A stretch of DNA of 64,000 nucleotides from Candidatus Fredericiella danica (GTDB lineage Bacteria > Chloroflexota > Anaerolineae > Caldilineales > Caldilineaceae), in assembly GCA_016713335.1 (NCBI GenBank), contig JADJPH010000008.1:99812-163811 (forward strand), in the 5' to 3' direction. Shown here in pieces: positions 1 to 9,180 of this stretch (position 1 is its first letter; every line of letters begins with the position of its first letter). The notes below the pieces were generated by a model, which made no database searches, was not told the origin of the DNA, and saw nothing but the letters and a program-made list of their open reading frames with translations. The position numbers and the translations under genes were made by a program.

Positions 1-124
1 CCATGATCGTCACAATCAATACGCGCTGGCCGGCATGCGTGCGGTCAAAGATCTGCGCACCGCAAGAGAGCGCGGCGTCGTCCAGGTGTGGGGAGAGATA
101 GATGGCGTCGTAGTTGCTTTGCAT
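1..124 (-). CDS. PIG-L (LmbE-like) deacetylase, N-terminal part only
   Basis: The window edge cuts this gene; only the first 41 codons are present, read leftwards from ATG at 124. The peptide contains YLSPHLDDAALSCG, which matches the metal-binding HxDD start of the PIG-L/LmbE N-acetylglucosaminyl deacetylase family (zinc-dependent hydrolases that deacetylate GlcNAc conjugates such as the MshB and BshB substrates). It is divergent from the MshA-like glycosyltransferase 90 bases away, so the two may share a control region and act on the same glycoconjugate; that link is inference. Substrate cannot be told from this fragment. Confidence 0.8.
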   Translation of the reverse strand, partial: MQSNYDAIYLSPHLDDAALSCGAQIFDRTHAGQRVLIVTIM

Positions 125-212
125 GATTTGGCTTACCGAAGTGAACGCTCAATGGGTATAGAATGAAGTGTTCATTTTACGCATTGCCGGTGTTGTTGAG
201 AAGGTGACAGCC

Positions 213-1482
<1,270 letters not shown>

Positions 1483-1493
<11 letters not shown>

Positions 1494-2088
1494 GACCCAT
1501 GCTGGCAAGCGCCTGCGGCACATCGATGCCAGGGGTGAAGTGAAGCGCCGCCATGCCGACGGCCCGCGCGCCGGCAACATTGTGCTCTGAATCGTCGATA
1601 AACACGGCCTGGGCCGCTTCCACGCCCAGCCGGTGCAGGGCAGCGTGATAGATGGCGGGGTCCGGTTTCATCACCTTCTCATAGGCCGATCCAACCACCA
1701 CGTCGAAGGCATCGATGATGGCGTATTTTTCTGCCAACAGTGGCAGCAGATCGTCCATGGCGTTGCTGATGATGCCGGTCTTGTACGGTCCGTGCAACTG
1801 CCGGATGTAGTTGACCAGGTGCACGTCCACGTGATCCTCGCTCCAAAACTCGCGCCTGAATTCCTGGACTTCCGCATCATTCAGGTTGAGTTCCGCCTGG
1901 ATCCTGCGCCAGTTCTCATCTGCGCTAATCTCGCCGCGCTGTGCACTCAGCCCGTTGGGGCTGTTGTAGACAAGGTGTTCCACCCCACCCTGCGGCAGAT
2001 GGAATCGTTTTTCGAGGCGCCGGCGCGGATCCTGGGTGCGGGTGCGGATCAAAACGCCGCCGACGTCGAATAGGACGGTTGTGATCAT
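1483..2088 (-). CDS. HAD-superfamily hydrolase (HAD-IA type)
   Basis: A 201-residue cytoplasmic phosphatase-like protein. Motif I is FDVGGVL, with the nucleophile Asp followed by Gly rather than a second Asp at +2. That substitution is common in YihX-like and related HAD-IA proteins but weakens a simple phosphatase call. Motif II is ISNAM, motif III is in VMKPDPAIY, and motif IV is FIDDSEHNVAGA. A helical cap lies between motifs I and II. The start at 2088 puts motif I at residue 5. A 7-bp tandem array runs directly into this start codon, so there is no ordinary ribosome-binding site. Substrate unknown. Confidence 0.85.
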
Positions 2089-2135
2089 GTTGCGTGTCTC
2101 GTGTTGCGTGTCTCGTGTCTCGTGTCTCGTGTCTC
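2087..2135. repeat. Seven-copy 7-bp tandem array against the HAD start codon
   Basis: Read on the minus strand toward the HAD gene this is a chain of heptamers: four GAGACAC, then GCAACAC, GAGACAC and GCAACAT, the last containing the start codon's AT. It occupies the place of the 5' leader and ribosome-binding site. The same unit family occurs in front of the HerA gene at 2905-2932. Confidence 0.9.
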
Positions 2136-2232
2136 GTATCATGATCGCACATCACCGCCGCTGCGGCGAATCCGGTGCGCCGGATGCATTTCTCTATTTG
2201 CTTTCGCACATCAGTTCTGGTTTACTATCGTC

Positions 2233-2853
2233 ATGAATGCGATCATGCAGCGCCCCGGGATCGGCAAAATCGTCAAATCCAACAGCCACGTCGACTACGT
2301 GTGCCAGATCTATGGCCCCGGCGAAGTCGAACGCATGCCTGCCCCAGACGACTACAGCTTTGGCGCCTTTGTTTCGATTCCGCTGGAAAGCCCTGGCAAC
2401 GAGGCGGCCAGCCTGATTGGCGTTATCTACAACACCTTGCTGCTCAACCCTGAATATGGCAATGTGGGGCCACGCCTCAGCCCGCGCAATGAAATCGAAG
2501 TCTTTTCGCCAGACTATCTCTCTGAAACGGCGACACTGGTTGGCATCTACGCAGTCGGTTGGCTTGACGACAATGGGCGGATATTTCAAGGCGTACCACG
2601 ACCATCGGCCGCCGTCAATGCCTCGGTTGCCCCACTGCGCGACGACGAAATTGAACGCTTTCATCGTAACGCCCGCGGCGATCTTGCCCTGACTTACTTC
2701 CCGCTGCTGTTGGGGCAAAACAATCCGCTGGCGTCGCCCCTGCTGTTGGCAATCCTGGATCGGCTGTCCGTCTTGTTCCCAGCCAACCGCGACAGACTTG
2801 CTGTTTTGCGGAACAACCTGGCATGGAAGGCCATCGTCCAACCCGCCGGCTAG
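2233..2853 (+). CDS. Conserved-looking protein of unknown function next to HerA, possible HAS-barrel
   Basis: About 206 residues, no membrane segment or signal peptide. I do not recognise a named family. The N-terminal third (GIGKIVKSNSHVDYVCQIYG, then GAFVSIPLE and ASLIGVIYNTLL) has the strand pattern of the HAS-barrel that caps HerA-type ATPases, and the gene directly precedes a HerA gene on the same strand. The likely reading is therefore an accessory or adaptor of the HerA machine; this is inference. It shows no NurA-type nuclease motif that I can see. Start: ATG 2233, with ATG 2245 as an alternative; neither has a clear ribosome-binding site. A HerA start lies 84 bases after its stop. 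Confidence 0.6.
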   Translation: MNAIMQRPGIGKIVKSNSHVDYVCQIYGPGEVERMPAPDDYSFGAFVSIPLESPGNEAASLIGVIYNTLLLNPEYGNVGPRLSPRNEIEVFSPDYLSETATLVGIYAVGWLDDNGRIFQGVPRPSAAVNASVAPLRDDEIERFHRNARGDLALTYFPLLLGQNNPLASPLLLAILDRLSVLFPANRDRLAVLRNNLAWKAIVQPAG

Positions 2854-2904
2854 CTGCCGCCCGCCTACCATCCCAGTTGCATCCAGACACGCCAGATATA
2901 CTAC

Positions 2905-2932
2905 GTAACACGAGACACGCAACACGGAACAC
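2905..2932. repeat. Four-copy 7-bp array in the HerA leader
   Basis: Units are GTAACAC, GAGACAC, GCAACAC and GGAACAC, ending five bases before the HerA ATG at 2938. The family is the same as the array in front of the HAD gene, in the same orientation relative to the downstream start. The last unit (GGAAC) may double as a weak ribosome-binding site. Confidence 0.8.
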
Positions 2933-2937
2933 CCACC

Positions 2938-4603
2938 ATGCCTCACTGCATCGGCACCGTCAAAGGTCCAGGTGAAACACCCAACGAATACACCCTGATT
3001 GCGCCCGATCCCGAGCGCCAGGTGAAACATGGTGAATTCGTTTACTACAACGCATGGGTCGATGGCGAGTCACGCGATATTCTTGGCCGCGTGACTGCCC
3101 GCCAGGCGGTGCGAATCTACCCCGACAATTTTATGGCTGATCCTGGCGTTGCGCCGGACGATATCGCCGGTCTTCTGGGCTATGATGGCGGCGCCAGTGA
3201 ATTGTTCGAACTGACTGTCACGGTGCTCGGCTATCACAGCGGGGCAATGGGCGATTTCGTGAATCCTCGCGTGCCGCCTGCCGGTGGGTCACCGATCTAT
3301 ATCGCCGACGACGAACTGCTGGTGCAGGTACTGAGTAAGCGGCGCCGGGGCGAGCGCGGCAGCGCCTATCTCGGCAGCCTCCTCAGCCGGGCGGACGGCG
3401 CCGTGCCCGTTGCCTTGGACGTCCGTGGCTTTACGAGCACCCATCTTGCGATCATCGCCAGCACCGGGTCGGGCAAGAGCTATCTCGCCGGTGTGCTGCT
3501 CGAAGAGATGCTGATGCCACACAACCGTGCCGCCGTGTTGATCGTCGACCCACACGGTGAGTACACCACGCTGCAGGAGATGGCCAATCTGGCGCCTTTC
3601 AGCGAAGGCAACTACCACCCGCGCGTCCGCATCTTCACGCCTGATTCGATCCGGGTGCGCATCGACACATTAACGCTCCCCGATCTGCGCTACCTGCTGC
3701 CCAATCTCTCAGACAAGATGCATTACCAACTGGGCCGGGCCTTCAATTTTGCGAAACGCAGCAGCAAGAATGGTCACTACACGCTGGAGCAATTCCTCAT
3801 TGCCGTGCGCCAGACGAGCGAAGGCAAGAAGGATGAGACCGGCTTCGAAAACGAGGACCCGACCACCGGGGCATTGATCTGGCGTATTCAGAGCGCACTC
3901 GGCAATAACCGCATCTTCAACGACTTTGAAAACCTTGAGTTAGAGGAACTGTTCAAACCGGGTCAGGCGACTGTCCTCCAATTGAACGAGGTCGACCGCC
4001 GCGAACAGCAAGTGATCGTGGCAACCCTCCTGCGCCGCGTCTATCAGGCCCGGATGGATACGGCCAAGGGCAAGGTGGCGCGCGGCGACAAGGGCCATGT
4101 GCCCTATCCCGTCTTCTGTTTGGTGGAGGAAGCGCATAACTATGCGCCGGCCAACGCGGAGGCTGTGAGTTCCGAAGTGCTCAAAACTATCCTGAGCGAG
4201 GGCCGCAAGTTTGGCGTCAGCATCGGGTTGATCACCCAGCGCCCAGGCAAACTGGACAGTGACGTCCTGTCACAGTGCATGACCCAATGTATCATGCGGA
4301 TCACAAACCCGATCGACCAGAACCGGATCGCCGAGTCGATTGAGAGTGTCGGCCGCGACCTGCTGAAAGAACTCCCTAGCCTCAGCAAGGGGCAGGCGAT
4401 CGTGAGTGGCGCCAGCGTCAATACCCCTGTCCTGCTCCGCATCCGCCAGCGCATCACGCGACACGGTGGCGTGGATCTGGACGCCCCTGGAGTGGGCGAA
4501 GTGGTTTGAAGAGGATCGCCCCGCCGAAGAAGCCCGCGCCAACGCGCTCTTTGGCGAGAAAAAAGTCAACTACGAAGACGACGGTGACGTCCTCTGGGCG
4601 TGA
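2938..4603 (+). CDS. herA: HerA/DUF87-type hexameric ATPase (frame broken near its 3' end)
   Basis: A DNA-translocating AAA+ ATPase of the FtsK/HerA superfamily, about 555 residues. The N-terminal 120 residues form a HAS-barrel. Walker A is ASTGSGKSYLAG near residue 180, followed by VDPHGEY typical of HerA. Walker B is FCLVEEAHNYAP, sensor region TQRPGKLDSDVLSQC, and an arginine-finger-like stretch follows. The frame starting at 2938 runs to 4509 and ends in an unrelated GEVV tail. The +1 frame continues with EWAKWFEEDRPAEEARA to 4603, the normal C-terminus, so one base is gained or lost near 4490 in a run of C. It partners NurA nuclease in archaea; here its neighbour is the unknown protein at 2233. 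Confidence 0.88.
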
Positions 4604-4745
4604 AGTGAAAACTCCCAAATGCAACTGAATATAACGCGGTGGCGGCCTATGAACGACAACGGTTGCCACTGCGATGCGGCTTGTCCTGCTGACATCGCAG
4701 CGCCTCAAGTGCGAGAAAGTTCATGGGGAATGGTAATATTTACGC

Positions 4746-4774
4746 TTGACTTAGAACAAATGTTCGCATATAAT
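4746..4774 (+). promoter_or_regulatory. Sigma-70 promoter TTGACT-17-TATAAT
   Basis: The -35 is TTGACT at 4746-4751 and the -10 is TATAAT at 4769-4774, with an ideal 17-base spacer. It points at the VOC gene (ATG 4836) and would give a leader of about 55 bases. The spacer is filled by an SOS-type operator. Confidence 0.85.
4753..4766. promoter_or_regulatory. LexA (SOS) box of the Gram-positive type inside the promoter spacer
   Basis: The sequence AGAACAAATGTTCG is the dyad GAAC-N4-GTTC with an A/T-rich centre, matching the CGAAC-N4-GTTCG LexA/DinR operator. It lies wholly between the -35 and -10 of the VOC promoter, where bound repressor would block RNA polymerase. No other copy was noticed in the window. 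Confidence 0.7.
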
Positions 4775-4835
4775 AAACGCTCTTCAAGACATGCTGATGC
4801 GTAGCATACTGTTGGAACGAACCGAGGAGGAAACC

Positions 4836-5252
4836 ATGAAATCACAACTAAATCCGTACCTGAATTTCAGAGACAACACCCGCCAGGCGATGGAGTTTTA
4901 CCACACCATCTTTGGCGGAAAACTGACCATGAACACCTACAAAGATTTTGGTATGACGCAGGAGCCCAGCGAAGAGAACAAGATCATGCATGCGCAGTTG
5001 GAAGCGGAGAATGGCATCGTCTTCATGGCTGCCGATACGCCCAACAGCATGCAGTACATCCAGGGTACGGATATGCACATGTCGCTCAGCGGGGACGATG
5101 ATGCTACGCTGCGTGGCTACTATGAGAAACTGGCAGTAGGCGGCACAATTGTGCAGCCGCTGATGGCCGCGCCATGGGGCGACACCTTTGGCGCCGTCAA
5201 CGACAAATACGGCGTCAAGTGGATGGTGAACATCGCCGGACGGAAAGAGTAG
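4836..5252 (+). CDS. VOC (glyoxalase/PhnB-like) superfamily protein
   Basis: 138 residues, cytoplasmic, with two beta-alpha-beta-beta-beta halves. It opens with LNPYLNFRDNTRQAMEFYH, the standard start of the PhnB-like / 3-demethylubiquinone methyltransferase-like VOC subgroup, and ends PWGDTFGAVNDKYGVKWMVN. These proteins often lack known activity; some bind metal and antibiotics or resistance-related ligands. Start ATG 4836 follows GAGGAGG by five bases, a strong ribosome-binding site. The promoter contains a LexA-type box, which suggests induction by DNA damage. Its 3' end converges on the E2 gene across an inverted GAGACA repeat. Confidence 0.85.
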   Translation: MKSQLNPYLNFRDNTRQAMEFYHTIFGGKLTMNTYKDFGMTQEPSEENKIMHAQLEAENGIVFMAADTPNSMQYIQGTDMHMSLSGDDDATLRGYYEKLAVGGTIVQPLMAAPWGDTFGAVNDKYGVKWMVNIAGRKE

Positions 5253-5257
5253 ACAAA

Positions 5258-5352
5258 GAGAAGGAGACAGGGAGACAGGGAGACAGGGAGACAAGGAGAC
5301 AAGGGAATTGTGCTCTTGTCTCGGTCTCTTTGTCTCCGGTCTCTTTGTCTTC
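5258..5352. repeat. 8-bp GAGACARG array with an inverted second arm
   Basis: From 5263 to about 5310 the unit GGAGACAG/GGAGACAA repeats at least five times. From about 5322 to 5352 the complementary units (GTCTCTTT, TTGTCTCC) run in the opposite sense, so the two arms could pair across a loop of about 12-15 bases. It fills the space between the convergent VOC and E2 genes and may act as a two-way terminator, though no U-run follows. Confidence 0.8.
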
Positions 5353-5353
5353 C

Positions 5354-6880
5354 TCACCGATTCCCCCCAGGTGCGCCTTCACCGCGGCGCAGAAGGCATC
5401 GGCCGTGGCGCCATCCAGGATGCGGTGGTCGTAGCTGAAGCCAAGGGTGGTCATTGGCTTGATCACGAGCGCATCCCCCATGTTCGGTTCCAATGGGTGG
5501 CCGTTGCTGATAATCACGGCGCGCTTTTCTACGGCGCCCACGCCAAGAATGCCTGCCTGTGGCTGCACAATCACCGGCGTTTGGAAGCGGCTGCCCGATG
5601 TCCCATAGTTGCTCAGGGTGAACGTGCCGTCCGCCAGATCTTCCTGCCGCAACTCATTTCTGCGTGCCCGCTCTGCCAACTCGTTGACGGCGCGGGCGAT
5701 GCCAAGCAGATTCAGTTCGCCGGCGTTCTTGATCACCGGGACGATCAGTCCCCCCATGCCATTCGCATCCATCGGCAATGCGGTCGCCATGCCAATGTTG
5801 TAGTACCGCTTGATGATGACCCCATCGTCGGTCCAACTGGCATTGGCCGCCGGCACCTTGCGCAGCCCGGCCACAATCGCCTCGATGAAATAGGCGGTGA
5901 GCGTCAAGTTGACGCCATCTTTGGCAAATGCCCCCTTGTTGGCCGCGCGGTGCGCCATCGCCGCCGACATATCCACATCCCACATCGTCGTCACATGCGG
6001 CGCGGTGAAGATGCTCTGGCTGGTGTTCCTGGCAATCGCCTGGCGCATGCGCGAAAGCTTGACGAGTTCTTCACCTGGGCGTAGTTGGCCGGGTGCAGGC
6101 ACCGATTTTGGCGCCGCCGGTGTGGCAGGTGCTGCGGCTGGTGCGGGTGCAGCGACCGGTGCAACCGGCGCCGCAATGGTTGGCGACGCGGCAACGGTCT
6201 GTACGGCGAAGGCCGGCTCGACCCTCACCTCGCTGCCGCTGGCGCGGGTCGCAGCGAAACTGAGCACATCATACTTTGTCAGTGTGCTCAAGGGTTTGCC
6301 CTTTGCAACCTCGTCCAGATCGACGTTGAAATCTGCCGCAGCCCGCCGCACAACCAACGAGGCTTCGTTGGCAAGATCGCCGGGCAAGGCCGCCGGGCCG
6401 CCACTGGCCGAGGTCTCCGCATAGGCAATGACGTCATGCTTCGTAATCTGACCACCGGGTCCGGTGCCAGAGATAGCCGCCAGCGGCACACCCTTATCGG
6501 CGGCCACGCGTTTGGCCACAGGGGAAGCCTTCACTTCAACGTCCGCTTACGCTTACGCCAGCGCGCGCTTGCCGCCGGTGTGGGTGCAGATGTCGTCGCA
6601 GCAACCGGTGCGGGCGCGGCAGGTGCCCCGCCTACGGCTTCGCCCTCGGCGCCGATATAGCCAAACACGCTGGTCACGGGCACGAGTTCACCGTCATGGG
6701 CATTGATCTGGAGCAAGACGCCGTCGACTGCAGCAGGCACTTCGGTGTCGACCTTGTCGGTGGCGACTTCGATGATAATGTCGCCCGCCTTGACTTGTCC
6801 TCCCACCGGCACGCGCCAGCGCCTACGGTGATATCGGTAATGCCTTCTCCCATGTCGGGAAGTTTGATTTCGGTTGCCAT
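5354..6880 (-). CDS. Dihydrolipoamide acyltransferase (E2) of a 2-oxoacid dehydrogenase complex, three frame breaks
   Basis: Transfers acyl groups from lipoyl-lysine to CoA. The lipoyl domain starts MATEIKLPDMGEGI at 6880 and carries the lipoylation site EVATDKVDTE. An Ala/Pro linker follows, then two peripheral-subunit-binding domains in tandem (ASPVAKRVAADKGV...ITKHDV and ASLVVRRAAADFNV...LTKYDV). The catalytic domain ends with YDHRILDG, the DHR-x2-DG active site. Frame breaks lie near 6825, 6545 and 5363. As sequenced, the last frame runs past its proper end through the GAGACA array to 5215. One more base in the six-C run at 5363-5368 would give a TGA at 5354-5356 and a normal C-terminus. 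Third gene of the operon, three bases after E1beta. Confidence 0.88.
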
Positions 6881-6883
6881 GGG

Positions 6884-7867
6884 TTACCTCAGCATCTCCA
6901 GTACGGCGGCCTTGATGTTTTTCTTCCAGGGTAGAATTTCTTCCTCCAACACCTTGGAAACCGGGATCGAGACAGGCGCCATCCCAAGCCGGCGCGCGGG
7001 GGCCTTCAACAGATAGGGGGCTTCCTCGTAGATCCGTGCAACAATCTCGGCGCCAATCCCACAGTTGGATTGGGATTCGTGTACGGCAAGCAACCGGCCG
7101 GTCTTGGCGACGGAGGCCAACACCGTCTCCATGTCGAGGGGCGTGATGCTCCGGAGATCCACCACTTCGATATCGAAGCCATATTCAGCCTTGAGTTCTT
7201 CCGCCGCTTCCAGCGCCTGCAACAGTGTGTAGCTGAACGTCGCCAGCGTCAGATCCGTGCCCTCGCGCTTGATGTCGGCTTTCCCGATTGGGACCACATA
7301 ATCCACGTCGGCATCCGGCACATCGCCGCGCGTGAAGTAGAGCATCTTATGCTCAAGGAAGAGGACCGGATTGTCGTCGCGGATGGCAGCAACCAGCAGC
7401 CCTTTGGCATCATACGGCGTGGCCGGCGTCACGACCTTGATGCCGGGAAACTGGGCAAAGGTGCTTTCAACTGACTGGCTGTGTTGGGAGCCGTAGCGTT
7501 TGCCCCCACCATGTTGGCCACGCAGCACCAGCGGCACATTGACGACACCGCCCGTCATGTAATACATCTTGGCCGCCTGGTTGAAGATTTGGTCGGCGGC
7601 GACCAGAAAGAAATCCATGTACATCAGTTCGATGATCGGGCGCAGCCCCACCATCGCGGCGCCGGTCGCCATGCCGATAAAGCCCTGTTCACTGATCGGC
7701 GTATCGATCACGCGCTTCTCGCCGAATTCTTCCATCAGGTTGCGTGTGACGCGGAACAACCCACCATAGTGGCCGATGTCCTCGCCCATGAGGAAGACGC
7801 GCTCATCGCGACGCATTTCGTCGCGCATGGCCTCGTTGATTGCCTGTATATAAGTTGTTTTGCGCAT
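6884..7867 (-). CDS. 2-oxoacid (pyruvate) dehydrogenase E1 component, beta subunit
   Basis: 327 residues, the transketolase-like pyrimidine-binding half plus C-terminal domain of a heterotetrameric E1. It begins MRKTTYIQAINEAMRDEM and has FLMGEDIGHYGG, DTPISEQGFIGMATGAAM with the ThDP-contacting Glu, RGQHGGGKRYGSQHSQS and DLRSITPLDMETV, all standard for PdhB/AcoB. Start ATG 7867 is chosen by homology; the frame is open upstream but those residues are not family-like. It lies 16 bases after E1alpha and three before E2, so all three are one transcript. Pyruvate is the default substrate; acetoin or branched-chain 2-oxoacids are possible. No E3 gene is next to it. Confidence 0.93.
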   Translation of the reverse strand: MRKTTYIQAINEAMRDEMRRDERVFLMGEDIGHYGGLFRVTRNLMEEFGEKRVIDTPISEQGFIGMATGAAMVGLRPIIELMYMDFFLVAADQIFNQAAKMYYMTGGVVNVPLVLRGQHGGGKRYGSQHSQSVESTFAQFPGIKVVTPATPYDAKGLLVAAIRDDNPVLFLEHKMLYFTRGDVPDADVDYVVPIGKADIKREGTDLTLATFSYTLLQALEAAEELKAEYGFDIEVVDLRSITPLDMETVLASVAKTGRLLAVHESQSNCGIGAEIVARIYEEAPYLLKAPARRLGMAPVSIPVSKVLEEEILPWKKNIKAAVLEMLR

Positions 7868-7883
7868 TTGCGTACTCTCTCTT

Positions 7884-8906
7884 TTAGACCTTGTACACGT
7901 CGGTGTAGGCTTCGGCAATGGGCGGCCACGGCGAGTCCTGGGCAAATTCCACGGCTGCTTCGACTTCGGCCTCAACTTCGGCGCGGATCTTTTCCAGTTG
8001 ATCTTCGCTTACGCCGCGCTCGATGAGACGCTGTTGCAGCACCGCGAGAGGCTCGTACTGTTTCTGCATCTCAATTTCTTCAGACGTGCGATAGGTTTCG
8101 AGGTCTCCGGCCATATGCCCGGAGAGCCGATAGGTCAGCCCCTCAATGAAGGTTGGTCCTTCGCCCGCGCGGGCGCGAGCGGCCGCTTCCTTAACGGTGG
8201 CATAGACCACTTCTACGTCGTTGCCGTTGATTTGAACGCTGACCATGCCATACGCTTTCACGAAATTGTAGATTTCGCTCACCGACGAAGTACGGCTGAT
8301 CGGCGTCATCTCGGAGTAGCGATTGTTTTCACAGTAGAAAATGACGGGAAGTTTCCACTTCTGCGCCATATTGAAGGTCTCATGCATCAGACCCTGGTAC
8401 AATGCGCCATCGCCAAAGAAGGTGATGGCAACACGATCCTCTCCGCGAATCCTGGCGGCCAACGCCATGCCCGTGGCGTGGGGCACCTGGGCGCCGACGA
8501 TCCCATTGGCTCCCATCAGACCCAGGCTGGGATCGACGAAGTGCATGGAACCGCCTTTGCCCTTGGCAAAACCGGTGGCTTTGCCAAGCACTTCGGCAAT
8601 GGCGCGTTTGGGGTCCATCCCGCGCGCCAATGAATGGTGATGGCCGCGGTAGGTGCAGGTGAGATAGTCGGTCTTGTTGAGCGCCCACGCCGCGCCAATG
8701 GCGCTCCCCTCGTGCCCGATTGCGGTGTGCATTGCGCCACCAATCTTGCCCGACTCGGCTAATTCGAGCAGAGACTCTTCGACGCGCCGGATCAAGAACA
8801 TCGACCGGTACATCTTCAGCAACTCATCGTTTGGAAGCGTCACCTTCGCAGTTGCGACGTCGGCCAGCGCCGATGGTATGCTGGCCTGAAGTGAGGGTTT
8901 AGTCAT
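7884..8906 (-). CDS. 2-oxoacid (pyruvate) dehydrogenase E1 component, alpha subunit
   Basis: 340 residues, ThDP-binding alpha chain. Visible landmarks are MYRSMFLIRRVEESL, the HHHSLARG loop, the ThDP/Mg site FFGDGALYQG ... YCENN (GDG-x(n)-NN), and the phosphorylation-loop-like SEMTPISRTSSVSEIY. Length and order match PdhA/AcoA. First gene of the E1alpha-E1beta-E2 operon. ATG 8906 follows AAGGGAT on the minus strand, and a candidate promoter lies at 8970-8997. Whole reading frame intact, unlike E2. Confidence 0.93.
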   Translation of the reverse strand: MTKPSLQASIPSALADVATAKVTLPNDELLKMYRSMFLIRRVEESLLELAESGKIGGAMHTAIGHEGSAIGAAWALNKTDYLTCTYRGHHHSLARGMDPKRAIAEVLGKATGFAKGKGGSMHFVDPSLGLMGANGIVGAQVPHATGMALAARIRGEDRVAITFFGDGALYQGLMHETFNMAQKWKLPVIFYCENNRYSEMTPISRTSSVSEIYNFVKAYGMVSVQINGNDVEVVYATVKEAAARARAGEGPTFIEGLTYRLSGHMAGDLETYRTSEEIEMQKQYEPLAVLQQRLIERGVSEDQLEKIRAEVEAEVEAAVEFAQDSPWPPIAEAYTDVYKV

Positions 8907-8969
8907 CGTAAATCCCTTTATTGATTATTTTCTCGCTTGCGCTCAATTGTAGTGCGCCGCTCGCATGCC

Positions 8970-8997
8970 ATTATGACAAGGCAAGGGTGCTGTCCAA
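8970..8997 (-). promoter_or_regulatory. Candidate promoter of the E1alpha-E1beta-E2 operon
   Basis: On the minus strand TTGGAC (8997-8992), a 16-base spacer and CATAAT (8975-8970), about 64 bases before the E1alpha ATG. It is a reasonable but not consensus site. The rest of the 8907-9180 gap holds only the divergent promoter of the next gene. Confidence 0.4.
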
Positions 8998-9106
8998 AAC
9001 CACGACTGGATATAGTATAACCTCTGCTACCTATCGTACCCTATCGCCCCACATGGTTGTTGTGCGATCCTATCCATTTGGCGCAAATGTTGCCAGCGCG
9101 CACTTC

Positions 9107-9115
9107 TGGTATAAT
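9107..9115 (+). promoter_or_regulatory. Extended -10 element TGGTATAAT
   Basis: TG-n-TATAAT with no good -35 at 16-18 bases, placed 66 bases before ATG 9181 of the PLP lyase. The same extended -10 form occurs at 57049, 57898 and 59424. Confidence 0.6.
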
Positions 9116-9180
9116 GCAGCCGAGTTTGGCCACTGTCTGGTCGTCACGTTGCACCGGCCCATGTAGATTGGTTCCCATTG

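Noticed and set aside
2194..3030. A 278-residue minus-strand frame
   Set aside because: Antisense to the unknown protein and the HerA start; composition is that of a shadow frame and it shows no motif.
5308..6084. A 258-residue plus-strand frame
   Set aside because: Antisense to the E2 catalytic domain; Arg/His-rich shadow.
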